A stretch of DNA of 64,000 nucleotides from Chrysemys picta bellii. Lineage: Eukaryota; Chordata; Testudines; Emydidae. Of the stretch, positions 22,433 to 33,024 are shown in pieces. Location of the stretch: assembly GCF_011386835.1 (NCBI RefSeq), contig NC_088797.1, forward strand, positions 36,083,583 to 36,147,582, given 5' to 3'. Below the pieces are notes generated by a model. That model was not told where the DNA came from, made no database searches, and saw only the letters and a program-made list of their open reading frames with translations. The position numbers and the translations under genes are program-made. Every line of letters begins with the position of its first letter. Position 1 is the first letter of the stretch.

Positions 22433-24099
22433 ACCAGACTCTGGTTTCAGTTACACTGGTTTAAGTCATAAACTGCCCCATAGAAGTCCATGCTCCTCTC
22501 TGAACTGAAGGTACCTGAACTCAAAGATGGTCTCAGAGGCAGCAACTTTTATGGGAAATAAATCAATGCAGTTACTCTGGTGTAATAGAGAAGAATATGT
22601 CCCTCTGCCATTTTAATGCCTTAAAAGGCAAAACTGCTTAAGTTTGCAAAAACTGACCATGAGATTAAGTATTTATTTGTGCTGTGGGGTTCTGGTCCAT
22701 GAATAGGGCTCCTACATGCTATGATAATCCAAATAAATAATAATAATAATCTTGATGAATAAGGGTTTTTCTATGCAAGGCAGGGGAAACACAAACTTCC
22801 AACTACTGTTTGCCTGGGGAAGTATATTTAACAAACAACACACATTTCTTTCTGAGCAAATACTGCTAACTGTGCCTGGCCATGAAGGATCAAATGCCTC
22901 AGTTCTGTCATTCTAAAGGGAGTTCAACTCATTAAATTCAGCTTGTGTGCTCTCTCTAGAAATGACCATGGGATTAATTCACTGTACACTTAGTCGACAT
23001 TATCTTCTGTCTCTATGTAAATTAGCTTTACCTATAACAGACATTTCATTTCTGCAATTCACAAACACAAGACAAATGGCTATAATAATATTTCTGCATA
23101 ATTACCCCGAATTTCCATGATATCTTTATTTATTTATTATAAATTAACCATAAGGCTTGGGAGAACCAATTTTGATTGTGGTAGAATAGAACAGACATAC
23201 TAATGAGGTTCTCATTGCTGAAAAGAAAACTGTTAAAAATTAGACAAATTGCTTTACATCCAGTAATATAAAATGCAGATTATTAAATATTGCTTTTGAA
23301 AGATCCTATTTAATTTTTATAATTCCAAGCCTATGGCAGGTGCCAGTTGGCATTTTACAGTAAAATAGGAGAAAAATGTAGACAGAGGTGTAAATTCTAC
23401 TTTTCAGTTATACCCAGGTGGGTTATCTGTAGTGCTCAGCAAAAAAATTTATTCAAAATTTTTTCAGGCAAAAATGTAGTCTGTGACACTAAAATTTCAT
23501 GCATTTGTGTTGGTTTTGACAAATTATTTCAGTTAAAAACCTTTTAAAAATCGATTACAAACCCTTACATTTCCTTTTGACATTTTTGAAATGAAATGAT
23601 TTTGTTTCTAAATGTGCTTTAATTTTATTTTAATAAACAAATAAAACACTTTAAATGCTCAAAATTGGACTCAAACATCATTTCACCCAAAACATATTTT
23701 TTGTTTTTTGGAATGGGCAACAAACTGAAAAGTCCAATATTCAGACAGCTCTAACTACATGGGCATTAAACATGGAAAGAATTTTGCCTGCATGATTTAT
23801 TTCAAGAGAGTTTTGTGTCATTATTTAACCTTGAACAACAGTGAGTGCTGGCTCTTTGGAACATCAGAGCCAGAGTGCGAATTTGCACAAAGTCCCTTCA
23901 ATGAACCAAGCTGCGATCTTGCCAAAGTACACAGTGAGGTCCCAATCCTGCAATTAGATGCACACAGGCAGACACTTGTCACCATGCCGTGCCTCACCAC
24001 GTGGTGTGCCGTTGATTCAAGTCCTCAAAGTCCCTCGAAGTCAATGGGGCTATGCGCATGCTGAAAGTTAAGCATGTGCTGGCACTGTTTGTTAGATCA
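22433..24099. other. AT-rich non-coding DNA
   Basis: No gene is visible. The segment 23420-23760 is rich in aaaattt and tttcatt words and ends cagacagctcta, like an old AT-rich interspersed element also hinted at near 36140-36340 and 62725-62930. Boundaries are uncertain. Confidence 0.4.
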
Positions 24100-24107
24100 C
24101 ACTAGCA

Positions 24108-24570
24108 CAGGGGTCTCAAACACGTGGCCTGCGGGGTTATTTTCTGCGGCCCATGAGCTTCTCGCGGCCCCCCTGGCCTCCCCCAGCGTTTACCTAGAGC
24201 GGCTCCGGCCCGACGCGCACTGGGGGCAGGGCAGGCTCCCTGCATGCCTGCCCTGCCCACCCTGCCCCCGTGCCGCTCCGGGAAGCCGACAGAACCTGGG
24301 GAAGGAGGGGCGCAGGGGTGTGTGTGGCTGTTGCTTCAGGCACTGCCCCTAGCAGTTTCCATAGGCCGCAGTTCCCCATTCCCGGGGAAGGGGTTGGAAT
24401 GGGGACAGGGAAGGGGTGGGAAGAAGCGGGGCAGGAGCGGGTCCTCATGGAAGGGGTGGAGTGGGGGTGGGACCGAGGGCAGCGTGGGGGAGGTGTCCGT
24501 AAATGCAGCCCTCAGGCCAATGTACTAGTCCTCATGTGGCCCTCGTGGTCATTTGAGTTTGAGACCCCTG
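24108..24570. mobile_element. Non-autonomous hAT transposon
   Basis: The element starts caggggtctcaaacacgtgg and ends gtttgagacccctg. It is flanked by the perfect 8-bp duplication cactagca (24100-24107, 24571-24578). It is 463 bp with a GC-rich centre and no transposase. Confidence 0.92.
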
Positions 24571-24849
24571 CACTAGCATGTAGTAGAACTAAGTTCAAAA
24601 AGTTCAATCCACTGAAGACAATGGCTCTCTGAAGTGACACTTGAATGAAAAACTCTCAACCTAGATTTTTTTTACCTTTTGGGGCAAAGGCTAAAAAATA
24701 AAATAAACAAAAAATTAAAAACAAAAAACAAAAAACAGCCCATCTTGAAATTAATAGTTTCAGGGATTTTTAAAAAGATATTAAATATTTGAATTTAAAA
24801 TGAAAATTTCCACAATTTTGTAAAGGAGGGTAGTGCAAAACAACTAAAT

Positions 24850-25071
24850 CAGTGGCTCTCAGACTTTTTTACTGGTGACCCCTTTCACATAGCAAGTCTC
24901 TGAGTGCGACCCCCCCTTATAAATTAAAAACACATTTTAAATATATTTAACACCATTATAAATCCTGAAGGCAAAGTGGGGTTTGGGGTGGAGATTGACA
25001 GCTCAAGACCCCCCCATATAATAACCTTGCGACCCCCTGAGGGGTCCCAACCCCCAGTTTGAGAACCCCTG
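24850..25071. mobile_element. Short hAT element (MITE)
   Basis: The ends are cagtggctctcagac and gtttgagaacccctg. The flanking 8-mers aactaaat (24842-24849) and agctaaat (25072-25079) match at seven of eight positions. The element is 222 bp and non-coding. Its ends resemble those of the element at 24108-24570, suggesting the same mobilising transposase family. Confidence 0.88.
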
Positions 25072-25315
25072 AGCTAAATTATTGGGAAAATTTAACTGGC
25101 ACACTCCAACAGTGCAAATTGGTTTAAACTCATTGTAATTGGCTGGTTAAATCAGGTTTCTGGCTGCTTTGCATTACTAGGAGTGCTATAAAACAGCCAG
25201 TGGCGAATGTGTCCCCATATGTATGGTACAGTGCTGAGCACACTGTCAGCTAAAGGATCCATTAAGCAAATACAGTAACTTCCTTCATTTAGTTTTTTTT
25301 TACCATCTACATGTA

Positions 25316-25391
25316 GGGCCTAACCCAAAGTCCACTAAAGCCAGTGAGAGTTTTTCCCAGTGCCTTCAATGGGCTATAGATCAGGCCCTAA
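25316..25391. repeat. Small imperfect inverted-repeat element
   Basis: The segment begins gggcctaaccc and ends gatcaggccct, weakly palindromic, with cttcaatgggct in the arm. It resembles old amniote MITEs. Confidence 0.4.
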
Positions 25392-25906
25392 TGCATACGG
25401 TTATAATTGCATTGACAGCCCAGAGCACAATGGCTAAGAAGGACTGACAAGAGAGGCCATCATCACTCCAAAGGACAGAACAGCCCACTGGGTCAATAAC
25501 CCATATTTCAGTAATTCTTTAATATTCACTAACTTAATAGGAGTTAACAGCTCTACAGTATGTTGTGTTTGTTTTTTAAAAAAGACTTTGCAAGTCCACC
25601 TCTGTCACAAGATTTAGAAATGCAGGGTCTTAAATCAGCATATGATTCTACCATAAGCACTGCAATCGTTAGAGACACAAAGAAGCATAAAGGATGGACT
25701 GACAGTCTTACCCCTGTACCTTCTTTGTCATCACCTCATTTTTTAAAACCTAACTTCTATGTCTTTTGAAGCTACCCAGAGCATGGGGACACAAGCTAAT
25801 TACATAGTTTTTAAGAAAGAATGAACATGAATTCCGGTGTATTTATAGAGGCTGCTCTGCAGTTGTCTTTTTACAAAGCAGTTTTCAACTTTTTTTGAGT
25901 GAATAT

Positions 25907-26350
25907 TGTGGAAGCAGAGAAAAGAACTGACAGAAGGAAACTGCAATGCATGACGTTTGTTAGCAAGAGTCAGGCTAACTGTAACCCTGTTAACGCGAGA
26001 TTTGTAGAAGCGAGGATTGTGTGAGGCGGGTGAGAAAGAACTGTGTGAGAAGTCATGATGACCTCAGCATAGATAAAGTGTAGAAGACCTTGTGTAGATA
26101 AGGAATAGAAAATAATTGTATGTTGGCAAGAGTCAAAACAACTGAGGAAATGAGATATCAAGATGGCCTATGTATAAACAAAAATGCTGCTGTCCCTCAT
26201 TATTTTTGTAATGAAAGGTATAAATGCTTGCTGTAATTAGTAACCGGGGAGAGACCTGTTTAGCTCTCTCCCTCTGCACATGTGAGAGTTAATAAAACAT
26301 CTGACTTGCTGTACCTAACAAAATAGTGAGAACTCAGTTTTTCTCCGACA
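25907..26350 (+). repeat. 5' LTR
   Basis: It starts TGTGGAAGC and ends CTCCGACA. A TATAAA box lies at 26219-26224 and an AATAAA at 26291-26296, placing R roughly between 26245 and 26315. It appears base-for-base identical to the 3' LTR. Confidence 0.95.
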
Positions 26351-26353
26351 ATT

Positions 26354-26371
26354 TGGGGGCTCGTCCGGGAT
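26354..26371 (+). promoter_or_regulatory. Primer-binding site, tRNA-Pro type
   Basis: TGGGGGCTCGTCCGGGAT lies three bases after the 5' LTR. It is the 18-base proline-tRNA primer site known from gammaretroviruses. Confidence 0.93.
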
Positions 26372-27210
26372 GGCAACGCCCACTGAGGCAACGGCAGCTG
26401 CTACGGATCGTTCCCCTTCGAACCCCATGGCGCCACAATAGAGGTAAGAGACCTTTTGAAATCTCTATTGGGGTGTCGGAGGAGGACTGTCCCTGGGGCC
26501 GTCTGCCCCTGTTGGGCTCACGCCATCCGAACTTATTGACTGTGCAGCAAGGTCAGATGCTGAGCGGCGTAATAGGGGAATTGTTTGCCGCCCCCTGTAA
26601 GCATATGCTAGGTGCATAGGGTTTGCACCTGTGTTGAGGGGTTGTTACCGCCTCAAGAGGGGTTTTTTACTGCCTCAAGTGATGCATCGAGGTACTTGGG
26701 AATAGTACCTGGAGGTACTCAGGAGTAGTACCTGGTATAAGGCCTTGGTGTGTGTGTGGTCTGTGTGTGTGTGTGTACACAGTGTGAATTGAGTGTTACC
26801 GGAAGACGCCCAGAGTACTCTGCGAAGTCTTTTGGCTCGTGACCAGAACTACTCTAACGCAAGCCCGGTAACTAGAGGATCTTTTAGGAGATCCGACGCA
26901 TGTAGGTTGACTCGGCCTGGCATCGTCCGGCGAGGAGGCTACCTGGGTCTAGGAGTGTGTGCACCCATCTTCCCTCCCCTTTTCCTCTCCGTGTGAGCCA
27001 CTGACAGTCTGACCATCTCACTGGATGCAACAGAGTAAGCGGCGCTTTCTCTCTGAGATTAGCCGACGCTCTTTGCTGAAGGGAGGTGTAGGGGGTCATG
27101 GCTATCCTCGTTAGTCACTCCTGTGTGAATACCCTGTAGGGAGAGTCCTTAGTTTATGAACCGCTAGCGCGGACAGGGCATCCTTCCCCTTTGAGTGTGT
27201 GATTGGAAAA
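26372..27210 (+). other. Retroviral 5' leader
   Basis: This non-coding stretch lies between the primer site and the first gag start. It includes repeats of ggtacttgggaatagtacctgg-like words at about 26690-26740 and a GT run at 26749-26778. It probably contains packaging signals; no ORF is supported. Confidence 0.6.
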
Positions 27211-27495
27211 ATGGGTGGGGGACAGTCTAAGTCTTCCCTCTCACCCCCTAAGGGTACCCCAGCTTATTTTATGTACGTACATTATGGTACTAAAACCTGC
27301 AGGTATTTAGAGAATTGAAATCATTACACGCGTGAAAATTCATCTAAACAATGCCCACTAGAAGGTACCTTCAATCTAGATAAGATCATACATCTCAGAG
27401 GAGCTTTTAATCACCAAAAAGCCTCTGACACACAATGGGAGCAATTTGTCTATTGAGGAAAGGAACGGGTTAATTTGAAATTCAGCTTGGTCCAG
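27211..27495 (+). pseudogene. Broken gag (matrix N-terminus), first copy
   Basis: The ATG at 27211 opens a reading frame beginning MGGGQSKSSLSPPKG. The glycine at position 2 fits N-myristoylation of a retroviral matrix protein. The frame meets TGA after YLEN, stays readable for about 55 more codons (including CPLEGTFNLDKIIHLRGAFN), meets a second TGA after WEQFVY, then ends at TAA. Both TGA codons could be former TGG. The capsid and nucleocapsid parts do not follow in readable form. Confidence 0.6.
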
Positions 27496-28093
27496 AGATA
27501 AAGAGAAAGTTAATCTGCGTTCAAGGTCAAGAATCAATGCAGACCAGGCTAAGTACAAAGAAAAACTGCTTTCGGCCCCAGCTGACTGTGAAAAAATATA
27601 GACATAGTCAAACCAAAGGCAATACAAGTTACAGTGCTGAGATTACATTTGCAAAGCTTAACTGTCCAGTGAGATCCAACAGTCTGCCTTTGCGACCCTG
27701 GAGCCGGCGTGGTTTGGGGACGCTGAAGAAGCCACAGGCAGCCGGCCTGGACTGGAATCACTGAAAAGACGCCCAGGAGACCTCAGGGTGTAAAAGAACA
27801 GCCCTCCCAAGAGAGGAAGCAAGTTGGAGATTGCACAGCACCTTCTCTGAACGTTATACACAGACGTGGCCAGTCTGGACGTACGTGTGTGAGTATGAAA
27901 GTGTGCCTACTCTCAGCCGCAGTAAGTCTGAGAACCGGATTGGGATTTAGCATTCCTCTTTCCACCCCGGCTGACCGGGAAGGGTGTCAGGTGGATCTAC
28001 CCCAGTCGTAGCAGGACTGGGCAATAGAGAAGTTGGAGAAAAGGGAAGAGTTGTTTACTTGATAACTAGAATTGAGCAATTAAGAGCATAGAT

Positions 28094-28580
28094 CATGAAC
28101 CAGGCAGCAACTCAAACCTACGCCCAGGGCAAGTTGCAAGCCTTGAGACAGGACTTCCAGGCAGAAAAGGAAGCACTGGCTAAGCAAGTACCGGTCCTTC
28201 AGGGACTTGTCAGAATTTAACCATTTGTGTTTGCATATGCTGTAAGAGCAGTGTGATTGCCACAAGAGAAAATTGAATAGTTAAATGCCAATGGGTCATG
28301 CGTTTTGCCCAAGTGGCAAGCCTCACGAGGGAGGACTCGGGTAGCCTTGTGAGTAAGAATGTTTAAGAGAAGAGACCAGGAAGGGTGGGGGCTAGTTGAG
28401 AAGCCCACCCTCCTATCTAAATTGGTAGTGAAAAAGCTGGTGCCCATGGAAGGGACGGTTCAGCGAGAAAAGCAGGATCGGGCCCAAGCGGGCAAGCAAT
28501 AGATAGAGAGATTGGAGAACAGGTTGGAAACTTTGAGGGCATAGTGGAAGGAAAGGAGTAAGTAATTATAAGCATGGGGG
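28094..28580 (+). pseudogene. Decayed coding segment with coiled-coil character
   Basis: One frame reads MNQAATQTYAQGKLQALRQD, then AEKEALAKQVPVLQGLV, and later QREKQDRAQAGKQ and IERLENRLETLRA, separated by several TAG and TAA codons. The heptad-like pattern suggests a former coiled coil, perhaps of a gag product. The family is not recognised. Confidence 0.35.
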
Positions 28581-28615
28581 ATTTCAAATCCCCAGGATAA
28601 TAATTGAAATGGTAA

Positions 28616-28770
28616 AATGTGTGTAAGACAGAGTCTTTGTACCAAGGTGCAAGGCTCTCCTTTCTTCTGCTGAATAAAGCAACTCTTCCTTATCCCTGTC
28701 TGGCTGTTATTGGCTCTCAGCTAGGTGGACCCGATATTTTGGTGACAGTTACTGGCGACTCCGGTTAATG
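28616..28770 (+). repeat. Internal R-U5 and primer site of a second retrovirus
   Basis: A segment with AATAAA (28673-28678) runs to ...ttggtgaca at 28747. After five bases comes TGGCGACTCCGGTTAATG (from 28753), which looks like a primer-binding site beginning TGG. This is the normal order of R, U5 and primer site at the 5' end of a retroviral genome, but in the middle of another provirus. It shares no evident sequence with the outer LTRs. Confidence 0.6.
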
Positions 28771-29004
28771 AATTTCTGTCTTATACATTTAGGTGTTAGG
28801 TGTGTGGACGGAACTGAGCCTCTCATTTGTAATTCCTCAGAGTGGAAGCCATCGTGTGCAATGAAGCTCTGAGGTTGAATTGGGATCCTTCTGTCCCGTC
28901 CCCTGTAGCGGTCAGTATTAGTAGAAATTCCTGTAATAGGATCCTATTAGGCCATAATTCCCTCTGTTCTCTGTGTAATTCTCTGTTAGAGTGTCAGCAG
29001 GCAG

Positions 29005-29103
29005 ATGGGTGGGTCTCTGGTAAAACCCTCTAAGGATAGCCCTTTGAATTATATGTTAAGTAAATGGCTTTTACCCATTGTTCAGGAAAGAATAAAGATT
29101 TGA
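29005..29103 (+). pseudogene. Second gag start (matrix N-terminus)
   Basis: The ATG lies about 250 bases after the internal primer site. The peptide begins MGGSLVKPSKDSPLNYML, again with a glycine for myristoylation, and stops at TGA after 32 codons. Position and sequence fit the beginning of gag of a second retrovirus. Confidence 0.55.
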
Positions 29104-29127
29104 ATTTGTTTTTGGGTAACAAAATAG

Positions 29128-29325
29128 CAGATAAAAGATCTGGTAAAAAGAGAGAGAAGGACAGTGCCCCTGGCTCTGTGTGGTCGAGCTGTCACTTTAC
29201 TAGGGGTGCATGGAGATTTTGTAAGCACAAAAGAAACAGTTACACCTTGTGTAGAAATTGATGTGGCTAGTGTTGTGGAAATTGAATTGTGGATAGGATG
29301 TGCATTTTCCCCAGAACATGTGCAG
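29128..29325 (+). pseudogene. Possible retroviral protease remnant
   Basis: In the frame of the second gag start, an open stretch includes LCGRAVTLLGVHGDFVSTKE and ends at TAG. The VHGD motif with following beta-strand-like residues resembles the C-terminal half of some retroelement aspartic proteases. The catalytic DTG is not seen. This is a weak call. Confidence 0.25.
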
Positions 29326-29738
29326 TGTATATTGTAGCAGAGGTAAAAGAAATGCAAACCTACCAATATAGGTTGTGTTTTCTCTTTTCAGATCACTGGG
29401 TGTTTGAAAGCAGGAGTTAGAAGTAAAAGGCAATCAAAAGTCTGGGAAAGTTAATTGTGTCCCTTTTTACATAAGAATTTTTAAGCTGTGGATAGCTTTG
29501 AATCTGGAAGCAAGCCAGAAAGCATCTGTATTAATGCAATTTTCTAACTAATAAGGTAGAAGCCACTGAAACCTGGGCTGCCTATGAAACAAATACAAGG
29601 AAATATGGGATAATTCCTCTGTTTTGTCTAAAATCAACAAGAGTATGTGTATATAAAGGAAATATTTTAAGCAATGACTGACTACCCAGAAGGGGTAGAC
29701 CTCTGTTCTTTTGTCTTTCAGATCATCAGAGAAAACGG

Positions 29739-29999
29739 ATGCCAGCTGAACAGCATTCAATGTACCATGCATTTACTGGTACAATAGGAATTATTTTTGT
29801 GTTCTTTGTCCTGTCTTGTGGTGTTTGTCTTGTGGCCAAAATTGTTGGGTTTAATATTTTCATAAGACCGTCTAGTTCAAAATTAAATAGAAGGGTTAAA
29901 TCAAAAAGCAGATACTTGTTTTTATTCAACTTGGAATACAAAAAGTGTTTGGATAAATCAGGAAAATGTGATATACTAAAGTCTAATACAGTTGCTTAA
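29739..29999 (+). CDS. Small membrane-protein ORF inside the provirus, unknown
   Basis: The 86-aa ORF starts MPAEQHSMYHAFTGT. One strong hydrophobic segment follows (about residues 12-42, including IGIIFVFFVLSCGVCLVAKI), then a basic tail. A good splice acceptor (tcttttgtctttcag) ends about 17 bases upstream, so a spliced subgenomic message could express it. It may be the membrane anchor and tail left from an env gene, or an accessory protein. No family is recognised and it may be a chance ORF. Confidence 0.3.
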   Translation: MPAEQHSMYHAFTGTIGIIFVFFVLSCGVCLVAKIVGFNIFIRPSSSKLNRRVKSKSRYLFLFNLEYKKCLDKSGKCDILKSNTVA

Positions 30000-30689
30000 G
30001 TAAGAAAAAGAAACTTCATTGGCCAGATTTTTTTTTTTAATTGAAAAAATTGTTGTTAAAATTTGCATACCAACAGTCTTTGGAAGCAAGGACATGGAAG
30101 GTTAACCCACTCCCCATATTGCCCATGGGATCCTTCTGGCTACTTCAGATTTCTAGCCAGAGGGCTGGGGAGGGAGGAAAGCTATTGGACACCTGAGGTT
30201 GTACCGAGTGGACTCCTCAAAAGTGGGTGTGCTTGTCCTGGTTTGTTGCTCCAAAGCTCTGTAATAAAGTTATTTTACTGGAAGGGTGTACATGGCATAC
30301 ATTGAATAATAAGACTAATGTACTGTATAATGGCAATGTGTATGTGTTCATTGTTGGGAAAAGGTGTATGAGTGAAAAGTGGAAGTTTCCTTTGTAGGTT
30401 AAAAGAAGCCAAGAAGGGGAGAAGGAAAAAGAACAGAATGAGTTAACTGAGGAAAAATAGCTAGCAAGCTCAGTCCAAAGATAAGATGCTGGCACCATCC
30501 AAGGACACTGCCCACAGCTAAGACTTGGCTGATAGCCAAGAAAAGGGGGGCCTGAATGTGCCCAAGCAACTATGAGATCTGCAAAACACTGCCAGGCATT
30601 AATGAAATGTGTTAGGTTTCTTTTCTCACAGATAAAAGAAGTGCTACCCAAAGACCCTAGCAGCCCTGCCATTCATTGAAACAAGGAGA

Positions 30690-31028
30690 CTGAGTCTACG
30701 TAAAGTCCATCAACGAAAGACTGCTTTGGCTCCACACTGGAAAGGCCCTTTCCAAGTCCTGTTAACCACCACCACCACTGTGAAGTGCCAAGGACTACCT
30801 GCCTGGACCCATGCTTCTCACTGTAAAAAGACCCCTCCACCTTGGGAGGACTCTCCGACTGATGATAAGCCTATTTCTCCTTCTAGCTCTGCTGTGTCTT
30901 CTGGACAGCAGGAAAAAGAAAGAAAGAAAAAAAGACAAGGTGAAGTGCTAGTAACCTCTCCCTTGTCCACTGACAGACCTACTGTGCCTCTGGATTTTTC
31001 TAGAAGAAGCAAAACCATTACAGGGTGA
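30690..31028 (+). pseudogene. Integrase C-terminal remnant (end of pol)
   Basis: The frame reads [20 protein letters not shown], then [11 protein letters not shown]. This is the C-terminal DNA-binding region of gammaretrovirus-like integrase with its WKGPFQVLL signature. It ends at TGA (31026-31028) after a Pro/Ser-rich tail. The integrase catalytic core, RNase H and reverse transcriptase do not precede it in readable form. Confidence 0.8.
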
Positions 31029-31210
31029 TGTGCTAGTAACCTCTCCCCTGTATGATGCTAAACCACACTGTTTCAGGAAAAGAGAAGAAGGAACACTTGC
31101 TTAATTGAAAGCACAAAGTCCAGGGATTCCTGACTACAAGAGACATTAAGAACTGACCCTGGTGAAGAAACAAAGAATTATACACTGGCAGGAAGAAACT
31201 TGTGGGACCC

Positions 31211-32988
31211 ATGCTTGGGAACGTGGTATTGATTGGATTTTGGGGTTTATTCTACAGGCTGCGCCCTGTGTTTTGGATAAGTCCTTCAGCATGTATTGCC
31301 CTCCCTAATTGGATTTTAAATGATAAGTACCAAAGGCACCTTGTTGCCATTGCCCCTGCCATCTCCTCCATTACACTATTACCCCTGTAACACATCCAAA
31401 TACAGACAATGCCATATATTTGATAAAACCAATGACTAAGGCCTTCACACTTTAGTGATTTATTTAAATATTGTTTGAAAAAATATATTTTTAAGGTTCA
31501 GGATATCCCATATAAGCGAACAATTGAATGGATCAGTGGAGATAAAAGTATATGATATCACTACCAGTGAACCCCAAGAATTTATAATTGCTCACAGGGG
31601 GCTGCCATTAGATTAGCACAACAGAGGGCTTGGGTTATTTCCTCTAGAAAGAAGAGAGACTTGACCGGATCCCTTTGGGATGGGGCCAGTAATGCAGCAG
31701 CAGTTTGGAATATTTTTAAGAACCAAGAACATGATGAGAAATTGGGGCAACTAGAGAAGGCCATTGGCCTTGTTTCTGGAGCACAACTAACCCAGGTACA
31801 GGCTGGAGTTGATGAGTTACATGTTATTTCCGCCCTTAGTTCAATGACCCAGAAGTTGCTGACAGAGATGGTATTGAATATCACTGAGGCTGGGAAGGCA
31901 TTGCAGTGGGATCTAGCATGCTCAGAGATTCAGGATTTCTTGAATGACCAGCTAATGGCCATTCGGAATGATCTAGAGCACCAGGCTTGGCCCACTGCCC
32001 TTACAGACACATCAGGAGTACCATCTGATCTGTGGCCATGGAGACATACTTGGAAACTTTCTGGGTGGAAGTGCGGACGTTCTCAGTGCTCCTTCCAAGC
32101 ATATGGACCGGTACAGGGGTGTGGGCTCCCACATACCGTATCCTGCCGGGTCCATGGGGAGGATGCATATGGGATTGGGTAATTCATCGAGACATCTGTG
32201 AAATTAGACCACCTGGTATGCCCAATCGATTTTTAGTCAGTGCTCCTGGGATTACACCTGACATTTGGATGGGGTTAGGTAACCTATGGACATTTTGGCC
32301 GTTACAACCCCCACAGCTTCAGTGTATCCGTAAACTGAAGCCAGGAGAAGTTGTTACTCTTCATGACTACGTTTGCTGGGAAGGTAGGGGACAAGGAACT
32401 ACCCTGACAGGACACTTATTTTTTTAAGCTAATGATAGCTGTGTGTATGTTAAAGCCACCACATTGCAAGACATACATTTTAATCTCATTACCACTGCAG
32501 GCAATCATATTATTTACTGGCCTGCAGATAGAATTTTGCAAGTAGTCCTTAGGTTCCAGATACCCTTTAATTGGACTAGCTTACTATCTGATAGATTTCA
32601 AAATTTGCTTTCATTGTTACCTGAGATTCAGAAAATCTCTGAGGTACAAGGGCAAATTCACATGCTTCAAAATGTATATCAAGTAGAAAAGTATGCCTTT
32701 CACACTGCTTATAGAGTATCTACCTTATGTACTAAATATGATGTATTGTGCTTTATGACAAAGGCTGTACAACAACCCCATTATAGTATTGCTATGGGAA
32801 TGTTATTGCTTGTATTGTTATTAGTTAGCTTAGGATTATGTTATTGTTGTTGTAAAAGATGTAATAATAGTAATACCTTTCATGTTCATGCTAATCATGC
32901 ATTGTCATTGCATCCAATCAAAACCCCTAAGGTTGAAGCATCTGATTTAGAATCAGAAGTCCAGGACTTGATGCAAATAGAGATTTGA
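31211..32988 (+). pseudogene. Retroviral envelope gene, broken
   Basis: A likely env start at 31211 gives a hydrophobic leader (MLGNVVLIGFWGLFY), but the surface-subunit region up to 31645 is short and interrupted. A furin site RKKR is encoded at 31646-31657. The following ORF (to 32182) looks like a fusion-subunit N-terminus with heptad repeats (LEKAIGLVSGAQLTQVQAGV). A frameshift lies between about 32030 and 32180. The continuing frame has a TAA at 32425-32427 and then runs to 32988, including a membrane anchor near 32794-32865 and a cysteine cluster (CYCCCKRC). The section after the furin site is about 440 codons, longer than usual for gammaretroviral fusion subunits. I did not find the CX6CC motif. 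The gene is not functional as it stands. Confidence 0.75.
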
Positions 32989-33012
32989 GAATGTTTGTTG
33001 TACTAGAAGTAC

Positions 33013-33023
33013 AAAAGGGGGGG
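33013..33023 (+). promoter_or_regulatory. Polypurine tract
   Basis: aaaaggggggg sits one base before the 3' LTR, the normal plus-strand primer site. Confidence 0.85.
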
Positions 33024-33024
33024 T

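Noticed and set aside
31582..31884. 100-aa minus-strand ORF
   Set aside because: It is the antisense shadow of the envelope gene and has no independent support.
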